DNA of 64,000 nucleotides from Pseudomonas paraeruginosa PA7. GTDB taxonomy: Bacteria > Pseudomonadota > Gammaproteobacteria > Pseudomonadales > Pseudomonadaceae. Below the pieces are notes generated by a model. That model was not told the DNA's origin. It worked only from the letters and a program-made list of their open reading frames with translations, and did no database searches. This document shows positions 1 through 15,085 of the stretch, in pieces. The first letter of the stretch is position 1, and each line of letters begins with the position of its first letter. The translations under genes were made by a program, and so were the position numbers. Where the stretch lies: the NCBI RefSeq assembly GCF_000017205.1, contig NC_009656.1, positions 1,988,001 to 2,052,000 on the forward strand. The letters run 5' to 3'.

Positions 1-640
1 AGTGCTTGGTCAGCGGGTTGTAGGTCAGGCCGATGATGTCCTTGACCTCCAGGCCGGCATCGCGCGACCAGGCGCCCAGTTCCGACGGGCGGATGAACTT
101 GCGGAAGTCGTGGGTGCCGCGCGGCAGCAACTGGAGGATGTATTCCGCGCCGATCACCGCGAACAGGTAGGCCTTGGGATTGCGGTTGATGGTCGAGAGG
201 AATACCTGTCCGCCCGGCTTGACCAGGCGGTGGCAGGCGCGGATCACCGAGGCCGGGTCCGGCACGTGTTCGAGCATCTCCAGGCAGGTGACCACGTCGA
301 ACTGCCCGGGCATTTCCTCGGCCATCTGCTCGGCGGTGATCTGCCGGTAGTCGACGGCGACGCCGGACTCCAGCTGGTGCAGGCGTGCCACCGCGAGCGG
401 CGCTTCGCCCATGTCGATGCCGGTGACGCTGGCGCCGCGCTGGGCCATGGCTTCGCTGAGGATGCCGCCGCCGCAGCCGACATCGAGCACCGTCTTGCCG
501 GCCAGCCCGGCGCGTTCGTCGATCCAGTTGACGCGCAGCGGGTTGATGTCGTGGAGGGGCTTGAACTCGCTCTCGCGGTCCCACCAGCGGTGGGCCAGTG
601 CCTCGAATTTGGCGATCTCGGCGTGGTCGACGTTGCTCAT
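1..640 (-). CDS. ubiG: UbiG, ubiquinone O-methyltransferase (3' end cut off)
   Basis: Read on the minus strand from ATG at 640, this encodes an SAM-dependent methyltransferase that carries out both O-methylations of ubiquinone synthesis at the inner membrane. The N-terminus reads [20 protein letters not shown], typical of UbiG. The SAM-binding motif I ([13 protein letters not shown]) lies near residues 50-62, and a [11 protein letters not shown] motif follows. About 213 codons are present. The family is about 232 residues in P. aeruginosa, so only the last 20 or so residues lie beyond base 1. The 141-bp gap to the next gene shows no clear terminator. Identification is firm from motif order and chromosomal context. 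Confidence 0.95.
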   Translation of the reverse strand, partial: MSNVDHAEIAKFEALAHRWWDRESEFKPLHDINPLRVNWIDERAGLAGKTVLDVGCGGGILSEAMAQRGASVTGIDMGEAPLAVARLHQLESGVAVDYRQITAEQMAEEMPGQFDVVTCLEMLEHVPDPASVIRACHRLVKPGGQVFLSTINRNPKAYLFAVIGAEYILQLLPRGTHDFRKFIRPSELGAWSRDAGLEVKDIIGLTYNPLTKH

Positions 641-781
641 AATCGTTCCCGTTGAAAGATGAAACCTGGGAGGGGCCGCCATGGCGGAATCCCTCATGTT
701 GCCAGCTTTGGCGGAGGGATGGGGCCGGGAGCGGGCCACCTCTGTATGTCAGTTTGTCGCAGCGGGGCTTCCCGCCACCGC

Positions 782-2182
<1,401 letters not shown>

Positions 2183-2225
2183 TTATAATCCGCAGCTTTT
2201 CCCTGATTCAGCGAGAGGTGTGTGC

Positions 2226-3302
2226 ATGCGAGAGCGACTGCTGGCGGCCGAGCGGGTCAAGGCGATCGAGTGGCGGGACGGTACGCTGCGGTTGCTGGAT
2301 CAGCGCCTGCTGCCCCAGGAGGAGGTCTGGCTCGACCACGGGTCGGCGGCCGAGGTGGCCAAGGCCATTCGCGACATGGTCGTGCGCGGTGCGCCGGCCA
2401 TCGGCATCAGCGCGGCCTACGGCATCGTCCTCGGCGCCCGCGCGCGCCTGGCCCGGGGCGGCGATTGGCGCACGGCGCTGGAGGAAGACTTCCGCCTGCT
2501 GGCCGACTCGCGGCCCACCGCGGTCAACCTGTTCTGGGCGCTGAACCGCATGCGCGAGCGCCTGGAGCGTATGAAGGAGGGGGATCGGCCGCTGGCGGTG
2601 CTGGAGGCCGAGGCGATCTCCATCCATGACAGCGACCGCGAGGCCAACCTGACCATGGCCCAGCTGGGCATGGAGCTGATCCGCAAGCAGCAGAGCAGCC
2701 CGCAGAACATCCTCACCCACTGCAATACCGGCGCCCTGGCCACCGGCGGCTTCGGCACCGCGCTGGGGGTGATCCGCGCCGCCCACCTGGAAGGCCTGGT
2801 CAACCGCATCCATGCCGACGAAACCCGGCCCTGGCTGCAGGGCTCGCGGCTGACCGCCTGGGAGCTGGCCAACGAAGGCATTCCGGTAAGCCTGAACGTG
2901 GACTCGGCCGCCGCGCACCTGATGAAGACCGAGAACATCACCTGGGTCATCGTCGGCGCCGATCGCATCACCGCCAATGGCGACGTGGCCAACAAGATCG
3001 GCACCTACCAGCTGGCGGTCAACGCGATGCACCACGGCGTGCGTTTCATGGTGGTGGCGCCGAGCTCGACCATCGACATGAACCTGGAAAGCGGCGAGGA
3101 CATTCCGATCGAGGAGCGCGACGGTCGCGAACTGCTGGAGATCGGCGGGCGGCGGGTGGCGGCCGAGGTCGATGCCTACAATCCGGTATTCGATGTGACT
3201 CCCGCCGATCTTATCGATGCCATCGTGACCGAGCGCGGGGTGGTCGAGCGTCCCGACGCCGAGCGCATGGCCGCCCTGATGAGCCGCAAGCGCCTGCATT
3301 GA
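2226..3302 (+). CDS. mtnA: Methylthioribose-1-phosphate isomerase MtnA
   Basis: A 358-residue aldose-ketose isomerase converting 5-methylthioribose-1-phosphate to methylthioribulose-1-phosphate in methionine salvage. The start is ATG 2226 ([16 protein letters not shown]), preceded by a GAGAGG ribosome site; the open frame runs further upstream but that part is not MtnA-like. Family signatures visible are [15 protein letters not shown] near residue 50, the catalytic-Cys segment ([17 protein letters not shown]) near 160-180, and the Asp-containing [18 protein letters not shown] near 240. This belongs to the eIF2B-alpha-like fold. Neighbouring divergent mtaD acts on the upstream metabolite. Length equals the PAO1 protein. 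Confidence 0.96.
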   Translation: MRERLLAAERVKAIEWRDGTLRLLDQRLLPQEEVWLDHGSAAEVAKAIRDMVVRGAPAIGISAAYGIVLGARARLARGGDWRTALEEDFRLLADSRPTAVNLFWALNRMRERLERMKEGDRPLAVLEAEAISIHDSDREANLTMAQLGMELIRKQQSSPQNILTHCNTGALATGGFGTALGVIRAAHLEGLVNRIHADETRPWLQGSRLTAWELANEGIPVSLNVDSAAAHLMKTENITWVIVGADRITANGDVANKIGTYQLAVNAMHHGVRFMVVAPSSTIDMNLESGEDIPIEERDGRELLEIGGRRVAAEVDAYNPVFDVTPADLIDAIVTERGVVERPDAERMAALMSRKRLH

Positions 3303-3538
3303 GCCAGGCGACTGGAGGTCGTTCCCAGCAGGGCCTTCGCCTTGGGCTGGGGCGTGGGCTGTGGTAAGCTCCGACGGTTATTCGAGCGCCCCGCGGAGGG
3401 GTCTCGAGAGTGCGCGAATCCTTGACTCAAGTCGTTGATTTGTAGTGAGTTGGCGCTGCTCGGGCATGCGCCGACCTACTTCGTTTGCCTCAGGAACGAG
3501 GCGGCGAAGTTCCACCAGAAAAAGGAACCAGGCTTCTC

Positions 3539-6304
<2,766 letters not shown>

Positions 6305-6310
6305 GGTTCG

Positions 6311-6332
6311 GGGCGGGCGCTGGCGCCCGCCC
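6311..6332 (+). other. GC-rich hairpin between gyrA and serC
   Basis: A perfect 10-bp inverted repeat (GGGCGGGCGC / GCGCCCGCCC) with a 2-base spacer begins 7 bp after the gyrA stop. There is no T-run, so it is not a canonical intrinsic terminator. It may protect the gyrA 3' end or partly attenuate read-through into serC. Confidence 0.5.
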
Positions 6333-6391
6333 GGCCGATGACGTCGGCGGATAACTCACGGCTATCCGCCCTACCTATAGCGAGAGTGGAT

Positions 6392-7477
6392 GTGAGCAAG
6401 CGAGCCTTCAATTTCTGCGCCGGTCCCGCGGCGCTTCCCGACGCAGTTCTGCAACGTGCCCAGGCCGAGCTTCTCGACTGGCGGGGCAAGGGCCTTTCGG
6501 TCATGGAGATGAGCCATCGCAGCGACGACTACGTGGCCATCGCCAGCAAGGCCGAGCATGACCTGCGCGACCTGCTCGACATTCCCTCCGACTACAAGGT
6601 GCTGTTCCTGCAGGGCGGCGCCAGCCAGCAGTTCGCCGAGATTCCGCTGAACCTGCTGCCGGAAGATGGTGTCGCCGACTACATCGATACCGGCATCTGG
6701 TCGAAGAAGGCCATCGAGGAAGCCCGTCGCTATGGCCGGGTGAACGTCGCCGCCAGCGCCAAGGAGTACGACTACTTCGCCATTCCGGGTCAGAACGAGT
6801 GGAATCTGACCAAGGATGCGGCCTATGTGCACTACGCTTCCAACGAGACCATCGGCGGTCTCGAATTCGACTGGATTCCCGAGACTGGCGGTGTGCCTCT
6901 GGTCACCGACATGTCCTCGGACATCCTTTCGCGTCCGCTCGACGTGTCTCGCTTCGGCCTGATCTACGCCGGCGCGCAGAAGAACATCGGCCCGTCCGGG
7001 CTGGTGGTGGTGATCGTCCGCGAGGACCTGCTCGGCCGCGCCCGCAGCGCCTGCCCGACCATGCTCAACTACAAGATCGCCGCGGACAACGGTTCCATGT
7101 ACAACACCCCGGCGACCTATTCCTGGTACCTGTCCGGCCTAGTCTTCGAATGGCTGAAGGAGCAGGGCGGCGTCACCGCCATGGAGCGGCGCAACCGGGC
7201 GAAGAAGGACCTGCTGTACAAGACCATCGACGCCAGCGACTTCTACACCAACCCGATCCAGCCGAGCGCCCGGTCGTGGATGAACGTGCCGTTCCGCCTG
7301 GCCGACGAGCGCCTCGACAAGCCATTCCTGGAGGGCGCAGAGGCGCGCGGCCTGCTCAACCTCAAGGGGCATCGCTCGGTCGGCGGCATGCGCGCTTCCA
7401 TCTACAACGCCCTTGGCCTGGACGCCGTCGAGGCGCTGGTGGCGTACATGGCCGAGTTCGAGAAGGAGCGCGGCTGA
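6392..7477 (+). CDS. serC: Phosphoserine aminotransferase SerC
   Basis: A 361-residue PLP enzyme that makes 3-phosphoserine for serine and, in a second role, 4-phosphohydroxythreonine for pyridoxal phosphate. I place the start at GTG 6392 (VSKRAFNFCAGPAALP), which gives the family length; the in-frame ATG at 6338 would add 18 unrelated residues. The N-terminal FCAGPA motif and the PLP-lysine segment IYAGAQKNIGPSGLV near residue 200 are both present. It opens the serC-pheA-hisC2-tyrA/aroA-cmk-rpsA run; its TGA overlaps the pheA ATG (ATGA at 7475-7479 region), indicating translational coupling. Confidence 0.97.
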   Translation: MSKRAFNFCAGPAALPDAVLQRAQAELLDWRGKGLSVMEMSHRSDDYVAIASKAEHDLRDLLDIPSDYKVLFLQGGASQQFAEIPLNLLPEDGVADYIDTGIWSKKAIEEARRYGRVNVAASAKEYDYFAIPGQNEWNLTKDAAYVHYASNETIGGLEFDWIPETGGVPLVTDMSSDILSRPLDVSRFGLIYAGAQKNIGPSGLVVVIVREDLLGRARSACPTMLNYKIAADNGSMYNTPATYSWYLSGLVFEWLKEQGGVTAMERRNRAKKDLLYKTIDASDFYTNPIQPSARSWMNVPFRLADERLDKPFLEGAEARGLLNLKGHRSVGGMRASIYNALGLDAVEALVAYMAEFEKERG

Positions 7478-8574
7478 TGGCGGACCAGGACCAGCTCAAG
7501 GCCTTGCGCCTGCGCATCGACAGCCTCGACGAGAAGCTCCTCGAGCTGATCAGCGAGCGCGCCCGCTGCGCCCAGGACGTGGCGCGGGTGAAGACCCAGA
7601 CCCTGGGCGAAGGCGAGGCGCCGGTGTTCTACCGGCCCGAGCGCGAGGCCTGGGTGCTCAAGCACATCATGCAGTTGAACAAGGGGCCGCTGGACAACGA
7701 GGAGGTCGCGCGGCTGTTCCGCGAGATCATGTCGTCCTGCCTGGCCCTGGAGCAGCCCCTGAAGGTGGCGTTCCTCGGTCCGGAAGGCACCTTCACCCAG
7801 GCCGCGGCGCTGAAGCATTTCGGCAATGCGGTGATCAGCACGCCGATGGCGGCGATCGACGAGGTGTTCCGCGAGGTCGCCGCCGGCGCGGTGAACTTCG
7901 GCGTGGTTCCGGTGGAGAACTCCACCGAGGGCGCGGTCAACCACACCCTCGACAGCTTCCTCGAGCACGACATGGTGATCTGCGGCGAGGTCGAGCTGCG
8001 CATCCACCATCACCTGCTGGTCGGCGAAACCACCAAGACCGACAACATCACCCGCATCTATTCCCATGCCCAGTCCCTCGCGCAATGCCGCAAATGGCTG
8101 GACTCGCACTATCCGAACGTCGAGCGGGTGGCTGTGCCGAGCAATGCCGACGCGGCCAAGCGGGTGAAAAGCGAGTGGAATTCGGCGGCCATCGCCGGCG
8201 ACATGGCGGCCAGCCTGTACGACCTGAGCAAGCTGCACGAGAAGATCGAGGATCGTCCGGACAACTCCACGCGTTTCCTGATCATCGGCAACCAGGAAGT
8301 GCCGCCGACCGGCGACGACAAGACCTCGATCATCGTCTCCATGCGCAACAAGCCGGGCGCGTTGCACGAACTGCTGGTGCCGTTCCACAACAATGGCATC
8401 GACCTGACGCGCATCGAGACCCGTCCGTCGCGCAGCGGCAAATGGACCTACGTGTTCTTCATCGATTTCGTCGGTCACCATAAAGAACCGCTGATCAAGG
8501 ACGTTCTGGAGAAGATCGGCCAGGAAGCCGTCGCCCTGAAAGTCCTGGGCTCCTACCCGAAAGCGGTGCTCTGA
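7477..8574 (+). CDS. pheA: Bifunctional chorismate mutase / prephenate dehydratase (P-protein)
   Basis: A 365-residue fused enzyme that turns chorismate into prephenate and then phenylpyruvate, for phenylalanine. Residues 1-90 are an AroQ chorismate mutase helix bundle (LRLRIDSLDEKLLELISER). Residues about 95-270 are the dehydratase (VAFLGPEGTFTQAAALKHFG; the TRF motif appears in NSTRFLIIG). Residues about 285-360 form the ACT regulatory domain (SIIVSMRNKPGALHELL) that binds phenylalanine for feedback inhibition, with the ESRP-like motif here IETRPSR. ATG 7477 overlaps the serC stop. It stands 65 bp before hisC2. Confidence 0.97.
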   Translation: MADQDQLKALRLRIDSLDEKLLELISERARCAQDVARVKTQTLGEGEAPVFYRPEREAWVLKHIMQLNKGPLDNEEVARLFREIMSSCLALEQPLKVAFLGPEGTFTQAAALKHFGNAVISTPMAAIDEVFREVAAGAVNFGVVPVENSTEGAVNHTLDSFLEHDMVICGEVELRIHHHLLVGETTKTDNITRIYSHAQSLAQCRKWLDSHYPNVERVAVPSNADAAKRVKSEWNSAAIAGDMAASLYDLSKLHEKIEDRPDNSTRFLIIGNQEVPPTGDDKTSIIVSMRNKPGALHELLVPFHNNGIDLTRIETRPSRSGKWTYVFFIDFVGHHKEPLIKDVLEKIGQEAVALKVLGSYPKAVL

Positions 8575-8639
8575 GCGCCGCCATCCCGAAGCGACGGGCC
8601 GTCGATGGACGGTCCGTCCCGCGCCGAGGCTGAATACCC

Positions 8640-9749
8640 ATGTCCGATTTCCTTGCCCTGGCCCAGCCGGGGGTGCAAAAACTGTCGCCCTACGTCCCTG
8701 GCAAGCCGGTCGACGAACTGGCCCGCGAGCTCGGCATCGACCCGGCGGCGATCGTGAAACTGGCGAGCAACGAGAACCCGCTCGGCGCCAGTCCGAAAGC
8801 GCTGGAGGCGATCCGCGCCGAACTGGCGGAGCTGACGCGCTATCCGGATGGCAACGGCTTCGAGCTCAAGCGCAAGCTGGCCGCGCGCTGCGGCATGCAG
8901 CCCGGGCAGGTGACCCTGGGCAACGGTTCCAACGACATTCTCGATCTGGTCGCCCGCGCCTACCTGGCTCCTGGTCTGAATGCAGTGTTCAGCGAGCACG
9001 CCTTCGCCGTCTACCCGATCGCCACCCAGGCCGTGGGCGCCGAGGGGCGGGCAGTCAAGGCGCGCGACTGGGGGCATGACCTGGAGGCGATGCTCGCCGC
9101 CATCGATGGGCAGACCCGCGTGGTGTTCGTGGCCAACCCGAACAACCCGACCGGGACCTGGTTCGGCGCGGACGCCCTGGAGCGTTTCCTTGCCCGGGTG
9201 CCGGCGGACGTGCTGGTGGTGCTGGACGAGGCCTATATCGAATACGCCGGGGGCGACGAACTGCCCGATGGTCTGGATTACCTGGCAGGCCATCCCAACC
9301 TGCTGGTCTCGAGGACCTTCTCCAAGGCCTTTGGCCTGGCTTCGCTGCGAGTCGGCTACGCGCTTTCCAGCGAGGCGGTGGCCGAGGTGCTCAACCGTGT
9401 ACGCCAGCCGTTCAACGTCAACAGCCTGGCCCTGGCGGCTGCCTGCGCGGCGCTGGACGACCATGACTACCTGGCGCGGAGTCGCCATCTCAATGACGCC
9501 GGCATGGCACAGCTGGAAGATGGTTTCCATGCGCTGGGCCTGTCCTGGATTCCCTCGAAGGGCAACTTCATCGCCGTGGATCTGGCTCGCGATGCCGGCC
9601 CGGTCTACCAGGCGCTGCTGCGCGAGGGCGTGATCGTGCGTCCGGTGGCTGGTTACGGGATGCCGACCTTCCTGCGCGTGTCCATCGGGTTGCCGGAAGA
9701 GAACGATCGTTTCCTCCAGGCGCTGGGCAAGGTGCTGGCGCATGACTGA
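8640..9749 (+). CDS. hisC2: Histidinol-phosphate / aromatic aminotransferase HisC2
   Basis: A 369-residue class-I/II PLP aminotransferase. The PLP lysine lies in SRTFSKAFGLASLRVGYA near residue 228, and the Asn-containing NPNNPTG motif is near 165. Named a second histidinol-phosphate aminotransferase, its position between pheA and the tyrA/aroA fusion suggests its main task is transamination in phenylalanine and tyrosine synthesis. The real split between histidinol-phosphate and aromatic keto acids cannot be read from sequence. It overlaps the next gene by 8 bp (ATGACTGA), implying coupled translation. Confidence 0.94.
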   Translation: MSDFLALAQPGVQKLSPYVPGKPVDELARELGIDPAAIVKLASNENPLGASPKALEAIRAELAELTRYPDGNGFELKRKLAARCGMQPGQVTLGNGSNDILDLVARAYLAPGLNAVFSEHAFAVYPIATQAVGAEGRAVKARDWGHDLEAMLAAIDGQTRVVFVANPNNPTGTWFGADALERFLARVPADVLVVLDEAYIEYAGGDELPDGLDYLAGHPNLLVSRTFSKAFGLASLRVGYALSSEAVAEVLNRVRQPFNVNSLALAAACAALDDHDYLARSRHLNDAGMAQLEDGFHALGLSWIPSKGNFIAVDLARDAGPVYQALLREGVIVRPVAGYGMPTFLRVSIGLPEENDRFLQALGKVLAHD

Positions 9750-11982
9750 GGTCACGCCGCTGCAACAGTCGAGCCCTAAGCTGGGCCGCCTGGTGGTGGT
9801 GGGGCTGGGCCTGATCGGCGGCTCCTTCGCCAAGGGGTTGCGGGCCAAGGGGCTGTTCCATGAAGTGGTCGGTGTCGACCGCGATGCCGAGTCCTGCCGC
9901 CTGGCGGTGGAACTCGGTGTGGTCGATCGCTGCGAGGAGGATCTCGCCAGGGCCTGTGTCGGTGCCGATGTGATCCAGTTGGCGGTGCCGATCCTTGCGA
10001 TGGAACGACTGCTGGGCGAGCTGGCCGGGCTCGACCTGGGCAAGGCGATACTGACCGATGTCGGCAGCGCCAAGGGCAATATCGTGCGCGCCGCGCGTGC
10101 CGCCTTCGGCGGGATGCCGCCGTACCTGGTACCGGGGCATCCGATCGCCGGTTCCGAGCAGAGCGGAGTGACCGCGGCGAAGGCGACGCTGTTCCGCCGG
10201 CACAAGGTGATCCTCACGCCCACCGCGGAAACCGACCCGGCCGCGCTGGTCCTGGTCGACAGCCTGTGGCGCGCGCTGGGCGCGGACGTCGAGCACATGG
10301 AGGTCGAGCATCACGACGAGGTGCTGGCAGCCACCAGCCACCTGCCTCACCTGCTGGCCTTCACGCTGGTCGATTCGCTGGCCAAGCGCAGCGAGAATCT
10401 GGAGATATTCCGCTATGCCGCCGGCGGTTTCCGCGATTTCACGAGGATCGCCGGCAGCGACCCGGTGATGTGGCACGACATCTTTCTCGCCAATCGCGAG
10501 GCCGTGCTGCGTACACTGGATGTTTTTCGTGACGACCTCGACGCGTTGCGCGAGGCCGTCGACACTGGGGACGGGCACCAGTTGTTGGGCGTTTTCACGC
10601 GCGCCCGGGTAGCCCGTGAGCATTTCAGCAAAATCCTGGCCCGTCGGGCCTATGTGGACGCCATGCACAACAACGACCTGATTTATCTGGCCCAGCCGGG
10701 CGGCAGCCTGTCCGGAACCATCCGGGTACCGGGCGACAAGTCGATTTCCCATCGCTCGATCATGCTCGGCTCCCTGGCCGAAGGCACCACCGAAGTGGAG
10801 GGCTTCCTCGAGGGCGAGGACGCACTGGCAACCATCCAGGCGTTCCGCGACATGGGAGTGGTGATCGAGGGGCCGCAGAACGGCCGCGTCACCGTCCATG
10901 GCGTTGGCCTGCACGGCCTCAAGGCGCCGCCAGGGCCGATCTACCTGGGTAACTCCGGTACTTCCATGCGTCTACTCAGCGGTCTGCTGGCGGCCCAGCC
11001 ATTCGACAGCACCCTGACCGGCGACGCTTCCCTTTCCAAGCGGCCGATGAATCGCGTAGCCAAGCCGCTGCGCGAGATGGGCGCGGTAATCGAGACGGGG
11101 CCGGAAGGCCGTCCGCCGATGACCATTCGCGGCGGCCAGCGCCTGACCGGCATGCACTACGACATGCCGATGGCCAGCGCCCAGGTGAAGTCCTGCCTGT
11201 TGCTCGCCGGGCTCTACGCCGCGGGTGAGACCTCGGTCACCGAGCCGGCGCCGACCCGCGACCACACCGAGCGCATGCTGCGTGGCTTCGGCTATCCGGT
11301 GGAGGTCGAGGGCAGCACCGCCAGAGTCGAGTCCGGGCACAAGCTGAGCGCCACCCATATCGAAGTGCCGGCCGACATCTCCTCGGCAGCCTTCTTCCTG
11401 GTCGCCGCCAGCATCGCCGAGGGTTCGGAACTGGTGCTGCAGCACGTTGGCATCAACCCGACCCGCGTCGGCGTGATCGAGATCCTGCGCCTGATGGGCG
11501 GCGACCTGAGCCTGGAAAACCAGCGCGAGGTGGGTGGCGAACCGGTCGCCGACATCCGTGTACGCTCCGCGCGGCTGAAGGGTATCGATATTCCCGAGGA
11601 CCTGGTGCCGCTGGCCATCGATGAGTTCCCGGTGCTGTTCGTTGCCGCCGCCTGCGCCGAAGGGCGTACCGTGCTGCGTGGCGCGGAGGAGCTGCGGGTC
11701 AAGGAGTCTGATCGCATCCAGGTGATGGCCGACGGTCTGAAGACCCTGGGCGTGAAGGCCGAACCGACCCCGGATGGTATCGTCATCGAGGGCGGCCCGA
11801 TCGGTGGCGGCGAAGTCTGGGCGCACGGCGACCATCGTATCGCCATGTCCTTCAGCGTCGCCTCGCTGCGTGCGAGCGCGCCGATCCGCATCCACGATTG
11901 CGCCAACGTCGCCACCTCGTTCCCCAACTTCCTTGCCCTGTGTGCCCAGACCGGTATCCAGGTGGCCGTGGAGAACAACTGA
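9742..11982 (+). CDS. tyrA-aroA: Fused prephenate dehydrogenase / EPSP synthase (TyrA-AroA)
   Basis: A 746-residue natural fusion. Residues 1-310 are an NAD(P)-dependent prephenate or arogenate dehydrogenase ([13 protein letters not shown] nucleotide-binding loop; [10 protein letters not shown] active-site motif). Residues about 315-746 are 5-enolpyruvylshikimate-3-phosphate synthase ([32 protein letters not shown]; late RVKESDR seen as [12 protein letters not shown]). It therefore holds one shikimate step before chorismate and one tyrosine-branch step after it. The frame is continuous through the linker, so this is not a sequencing artefact; the same fusion is known in pseudomonads. Its TGA overlaps the cmk ATG by one base. 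Confidence 0.96.
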   Translation: MTEVTPLQQSSPKLGRLVVVGLGLIGGSFAKGLRAKGLFHEVVGVDRDAESCRLAVELGVVDRCEEDLARACVGADVIQLAVPILAMERLLGELAGLDLGKAILTDVGSAKGNIVRAARAAFGGMPPYLVPGHPIAGSEQSGVTAAKATLFRRHKVILTPTAETDPAALVLVDSLWRALGADVEHMEVEHHDEVLAATSHLPHLLAFTLVDSLAKRSENLEIFRYAAGGFRDFTRIAGSDPVMWHDIFLANREAVLRTLDVFRDDLDALREAVDTGDGHQLLGVFTRARVAREHFSKILARRAYVDAMHNNDLIYLAQPGGSLSGTIRVPGDKSISHRSIMLGSLAEGTTEVEGFLEGEDALATIQAFRDMGVVIEGPQNGRVTVHGVGLHGLKAPPGPIYLGNSGTSMRLLSGLLAAQPFDSTLTGDASLSKRPMNRVAKPLREMGAVIETGPEGRPPMTIRGGQRLTGMHYDMPMASAQVKSCLLLAGLYAAGETSVTEPAPTRDHTERMLRGFGYPVEVEGSTARVESGHKLSATHIEVPADISSAAFFLVAASIAEGSELVLQHVGINPTRVGVIEILRLMGGDLSLENQREVGGEPVADIRVRSARLKGIDIPEDLVPLAIDEFPVLFVAAACAEGRTVLRGAEELRVKESDRIQVMADGLKTLGVKAEPTPDGIVIEGGPIGGGEVWAHGDHRIAMSFSVASLRASAPIRIHDCANVATSFPNFLALCAQTGIQVAVENN

Positions 11983-12671
11983 TGAACGCCGCTGTACCGA
12001 TGCTCGCCATCGATGGCCCCAGTGGCGCCGGCAAGGGCACGGTCGCCGGGCTGCTTGCCCGGCGCCTGGGCTGGAACCTGCTGGACTCCGGGGCGCTGTA
12101 CCGGCTGCTGGCCTTCGCCGCGGTCAACCATGGCGTCGACCTGACCAACGAGGAAGCGCTCAAGCTCCTTGCCGCGCACCTCGACGTGCAGTTCGTCGCC
12201 GCCGACGATAGCCATGGACAGCGCATCATCCTCGAAGGCGAGGAAGTGACCGACGTGATCCGCACAGAGCAGGTCGGCGCCGGCGCTTCCCAGGTCGCGG
12301 CGCTGCCGGCCGTGCGCGATGCGCTGCTGCAGCGCCAGCGGGCGTTTCGCGAGGCGCCGGGACTGGTGGCCGACGGACGCGACATGGGCACCGTGGTGTT
12401 TCCCGACGCGCCGCTGAAGATCTTCCTCACCGCCTCGGCCGAGGAACGCGCCCGGAGGCGCTACCTGCAACTGAAGGCGAAGGGCGCGGATGTCGACCAG
12501 TCTGCCTTGCTGGAGGAAATCCGCGAGCGCGACGAGCGCGACAGCCAGCGCGCGGTCGCGCCGCTGAAACCGGCCGACGACGCGATCCTGCTCGACTCCA
12601 CCGAGATGAGCATCGAAGCGGTGGTCGAGACGATCATCCATCATTGCGAGCAGCAAGGTTGGGACGTCTGA
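11982..12671 (+). CDS. cmk: Cytidylate kinase Cmk
   Basis: A 229-residue (d)CMP kinase that recycles CMP from RNA and lipid turnover. In this organism it also regenerates CTP used for CMP-activated sugars such as the nonulosonate predicted from the island downstream. The P-loop [14 protein letters not shown] is at residues 9-22. The CMP-binding [15 protein letters not shown] and [19 protein letters not shown] segments follow, then the lid [13 protein letters not shown] 11982 follows the tyrA/aroA stop as TGATG, so it is co-translated. It ends 34 bp before the rpsA promoter. Confidence 0.97.
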   Translation: MNAAVPMLAIDGPSGAGKGTVAGLLARRLGWNLLDSGALYRLLAFAAVNHGVDLTNEEALKLLAAHLDVQFVAADDSHGQRIILEGEEVTDVIRTEQVGAGASQVAALPAVRDALLQRQRAFREAPGLVADGRDMGTVVFPDAPLKIFLTASAEERARRRYLQLKAKGADVDQSALLEEIRERDERDSQRAVAPLKPADDAILLDSTEMSIEAVVETIIHHCEQQGWDV

Positions 12672-12704
12672 GGAAAGGCCGCGCTGGCCCTGTCGGGGCG
12701 GGAA

Positions 12705-12733
12705 TTGACGGTGCAGGGCCTGGTTGCTAATAT
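12705..12733 (+). promoter_or_regulatory. Sigma-70 promoter of rpsA
   Basis: TTGACG (12705-12710) and TAATAT (12728-12733) are separated by 17 bp, a near-consensus promoter. It predicts transcription from about 12740, leaving a leader of roughly 215 bases before the rpsA ATG at 12957. Such a long leader suits S1 autoregulation of its own translation, which is known in enteric bacteria; that part is inference here. Confidence 0.7.
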
Positions 12734-12956
12734 TCCAGACCTTATGTTGTGGCGTTTTGCATGCGCGGAGAGAATCACCTTTCGACATGCCCGGCGCCAT
12801 CGCAGAATAACCCAACTGGGCATTCCCACCCGGGAGTGCAATCAGAAGCTAGCAGGAAACCAGCAAATTGTCCTGCGGGCTTCATTTAATGACTTGACCG
12901 CATTGGCTGGTGATGCGGAATCGGGCCCTTCCGGGCCTTTGACTACAGGTATGAAC

Positions 12957-14636
12957 ATGAGCGAAAGCTTCGCAGAACTCTTTGAAGAAAGTCTGAAATC
13001 CCTCGACATGCAGCCGGGCGCGATCATCACCGGCATCGTGGTCGACATCGATGGTGACTGGGTCACCGTCCATGCCGGTCTGAAATCCGAGGGCGTCATC
13101 CCGGTCGAGCAGTTCTACAACGAACAGGGCGAGCTGACCATCAAGGTGGGTGACGAAGTCCACGTCGCACTGGACGCGGTAGAAGACGGCTTTGGCGAAA
13201 CCAAGCTGTCCCGCGAGAAAGCCAAGCGCGCCGAGAGCTGGATTGTTCTGGAAGCGGCTTTCGCTGCCGACGAAGTGGTCAAGGGCGTCATCAACGGCAA
13301 GGTCAAGGGCGGTTTCACCGTCGACGTCAACGGCATCCGCGCGTTCCTGCCGGGTTCGCTGGTCGACGTTCGTCCGGTTCGCGATACCACCCACCTGGAA
13401 GGCAAAGAGCTCGAGTTCAAGGTCATCAAGCTCGACCAGAAGCGCAACAACGTTGTCGTTTCCCGCCGCAGCGTCCTGGAAGCCGAGAACAGCGCCGAGC
13501 GTGAAGCTCTGCTGGAATCGCTGCAGGAAGGCCAGCAGGTCAAGGGTATCGTCAAGAACCTCACCGACTACGGCGCATTCGTGGATCTGGGCGGCGTAGA
13601 CGGCCTGCTGCACATCACCGACATGGCCTGGAAGCGCATCAAGCATCCGTCCGAGATCGTCAACGTTGGCGACGAGATCGACGTCAAGGTCCTGAAGTTC
13701 GACCGCGAGCGCAACCGTGTATCCCTGGGCCTGAAGCAACTGGGCGAAGACCCGTGGGTTGCCATCAAGGCGCGTTATCCGGAAGGCACCCGTGTCATGG
13801 CCCGCGTCACCAACCTCACCGACTACGGCTGCTTCGCCGAGCTGGAAGAGGGCGTGGAAGGCCTGGTACACGTCTCCGAAATGGACTGGACCAACAAGAA
13901 CATCCATCCGTCGAAAGTCGTTCAGGTTGGCGACGAAGTGGAAGTTCAGGTTCTGGACATCGACGAGGAGCGTCGTCGTATCTCCCTGGGTATCAAGCAG
14001 TGCAAATCCAACCCGTGGGAAGACTTCTCCAGCCAGTTCAACAAGGGTGACCGCATCTCCGGTACCATCAAGTCGATCACCGACTTCGGTATCTTCATCG
14101 GTCTGGACGGCGGCATCGACGGCCTGGTCCACCTGTCCGACATTTCCTGGAACGAAGTCGGCGAAGAAGCCGTACGTCGCTTCAAGAAGGGCGACGAGCT
14201 GGAAACCGTCATCCTGTCGGTCGATCCGGAGCGCGAGCGCATCTCCCTGGGCATCAAGCAGCTGGAAGACGATCCGTTCTCCAACTACGCGTCCCTGCAC
14301 GAGAAAGGCAGCATCGTCCGCGGTACCGTGAAGGAAGTCGACGCCAAGGGCGCTGTCATCAGCCTGGGCGACGACATCGAAGGTATCCTGAAGGCTTCCG
14401 AAATCAGCCGTGACCGCGTCGAAGACGCGCGCAACGTCCTGAAGGAAGGCGAGGAAGTCGAAGCCAAGATCATCAGCATCGACCGCAAGAGCCGCGTCAT
14501 CAGCCTCTCCGTCAAGTCCAAGGACGTCGACGACGAGAAGGACGCAATGAAAGAACTGCGCAAGCAGGAAGTGGAAAGCGCTGGTCCGACCACCATCGGT
14601 GATCTGATCCGTGCTCAGATGGAGAATCAGGGCTAA
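12957..14636 (+). CDS. rpsA: 30S ribosomal protein S1
   Basis: A 559-residue essential RNA-binding protein that brings mRNA to the 30S subunit. It has six S1 (OB-fold) repeats; repeats 3-6 are recognisable by recurrent GxVxxxTDYGxFV-like starts ([60 protein letters not shown]). I chose ATG 12957 ([12 protein letters not shown]), the family N-terminus. ATG 12951, two codons earlier, is possible, while the long upstream extension of the frame is leader. Codon use is strongly biased, as in highly expressed genes. It ends just before a strong intrinsic terminator. Confidence 0.98.
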   Translation: MSESFAELFEESLKSLDMQPGAIITGIVVDIDGDWVTVHAGLKSEGVIPVEQFYNEQGELTIKVGDEVHVALDAVEDGFGETKLSREKAKRAESWIVLEAAFAADEVVKGVINGKVKGGFTVDVNGIRAFLPGSLVDVRPVRDTTHLEGKELEFKVIKLDQKRNNVVVSRRSVLEAENSAEREALLESLQEGQQVKGIVKNLTDYGAFVDLGGVDGLLHITDMAWKRIKHPSEIVNVGDEIDVKVLKFDRERNRVSLGLKQLGEDPWVAIKARYPEGTRVMARVTNLTDYGCFAELEEGVEGLVHVSEMDWTNKNIHPSKVVQVGDEVEVQVLDIDEERRRISLGIKQCKSNPWEDFSSQFNKGDRISGTIKSITDFGIFIGLDGGIDGLVHLSDISWNEVGEEAVRRFKKGDELETVILSVDPERERISLGIKQLEDDPFSNYASLHEKGSIVRGTVKEVDAKGAVISLGDDIEGILKASEISRDRVEDARNVLKEGEEVEAKIISIDRKSRVISLSVKSKDVDDEKDAMKELRKQEVESAGPTTIGDLIRAQMENQG

Positions 14637-14653
14637 GTCTCTGATCCATCATG

Positions 14654-14681
14654 AAAAAGGGCGGCCTAGGCCGCCCTTTTT
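14654..14681 (+). terminator. Intrinsic terminator after rpsA
   Basis: A nearly perfect inverted repeat, AAAAAGGGCGGCC-TA-GGCCGCCCTTTTT, sits 18 bp after the rpsA stop. A GC-rich stem flanked by A- and T-runs makes it usable in both directions. Confidence 0.93.
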
Positions 14682-14772
14682 CGTTTTCGCCTTCTTGGAC
14701 CTGTTCAAAGACTGATCAGCATGCTAAAAGAGACCTGAGCTGATCTAGCCGCTTGAAAAAGAAGGGAAAACC

Positions 14773-15057
14773 ATGACCAAGTCGGAGTTGATCGAACGGA
14801 TCGTTACCCATCAGGGGCAGCTGTCCGCGAAGGATGTCGAGTTGGCAATCAAGACCATGCTGGAGCAGATGTCCCAGGCCCTGGCGACCGGGGACCGGAT
14901 CGAGATCCGCGGCTTCGGCAGCTTTTCCTTGCACTACCGCGCACCGCGCGTCGGTCGCAATCCCAAGACCGGGGAGTCGGTACGCCTCGACGGCAAGTTC
15001 GTGCCGCACTTCAAGCCGGGCAAGGAGTTGCGGGATCGGGTCAACGAGCCGGAGTGA
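14773..15057 (+). CDS. ihfB: Integration host factor subunit beta
   Basis: A 94-residue DNA-bending protein (formerly himD) that pairs with IhfA. It has the family signature near residues 45-65 ([30 protein letters not shown]), including the Pro of the intercalating beta-arm (NPKTG). ATG 14773 follows an AAGGGAAAA ribosome site. It lies between the rpsA terminator and the O-antigen island and is the conserved left flank of the serotype locus in this species. GC content falls sharply directly after its stop codon. Confidence 0.98.
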   Translation: MTKSELIERIVTHQGQLSAKDVELAIKTMLEQMSQALATGDRIEIRGFGSFSLHYRAPRVGRNPKTGESVRLDGKFVPHFKPGKELRDRVNEPE

Positions 15058-15085
15058 TCTTCAACCATATCACATTGGAGTCTTA

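Noticed and set aside
3422-3448. gyrA promoter with TTGACT at 3422
   Set aside because: The only nearby -10 (TAGTGA) is at 15-bp spacing and weak; the start site cannot be assigned.
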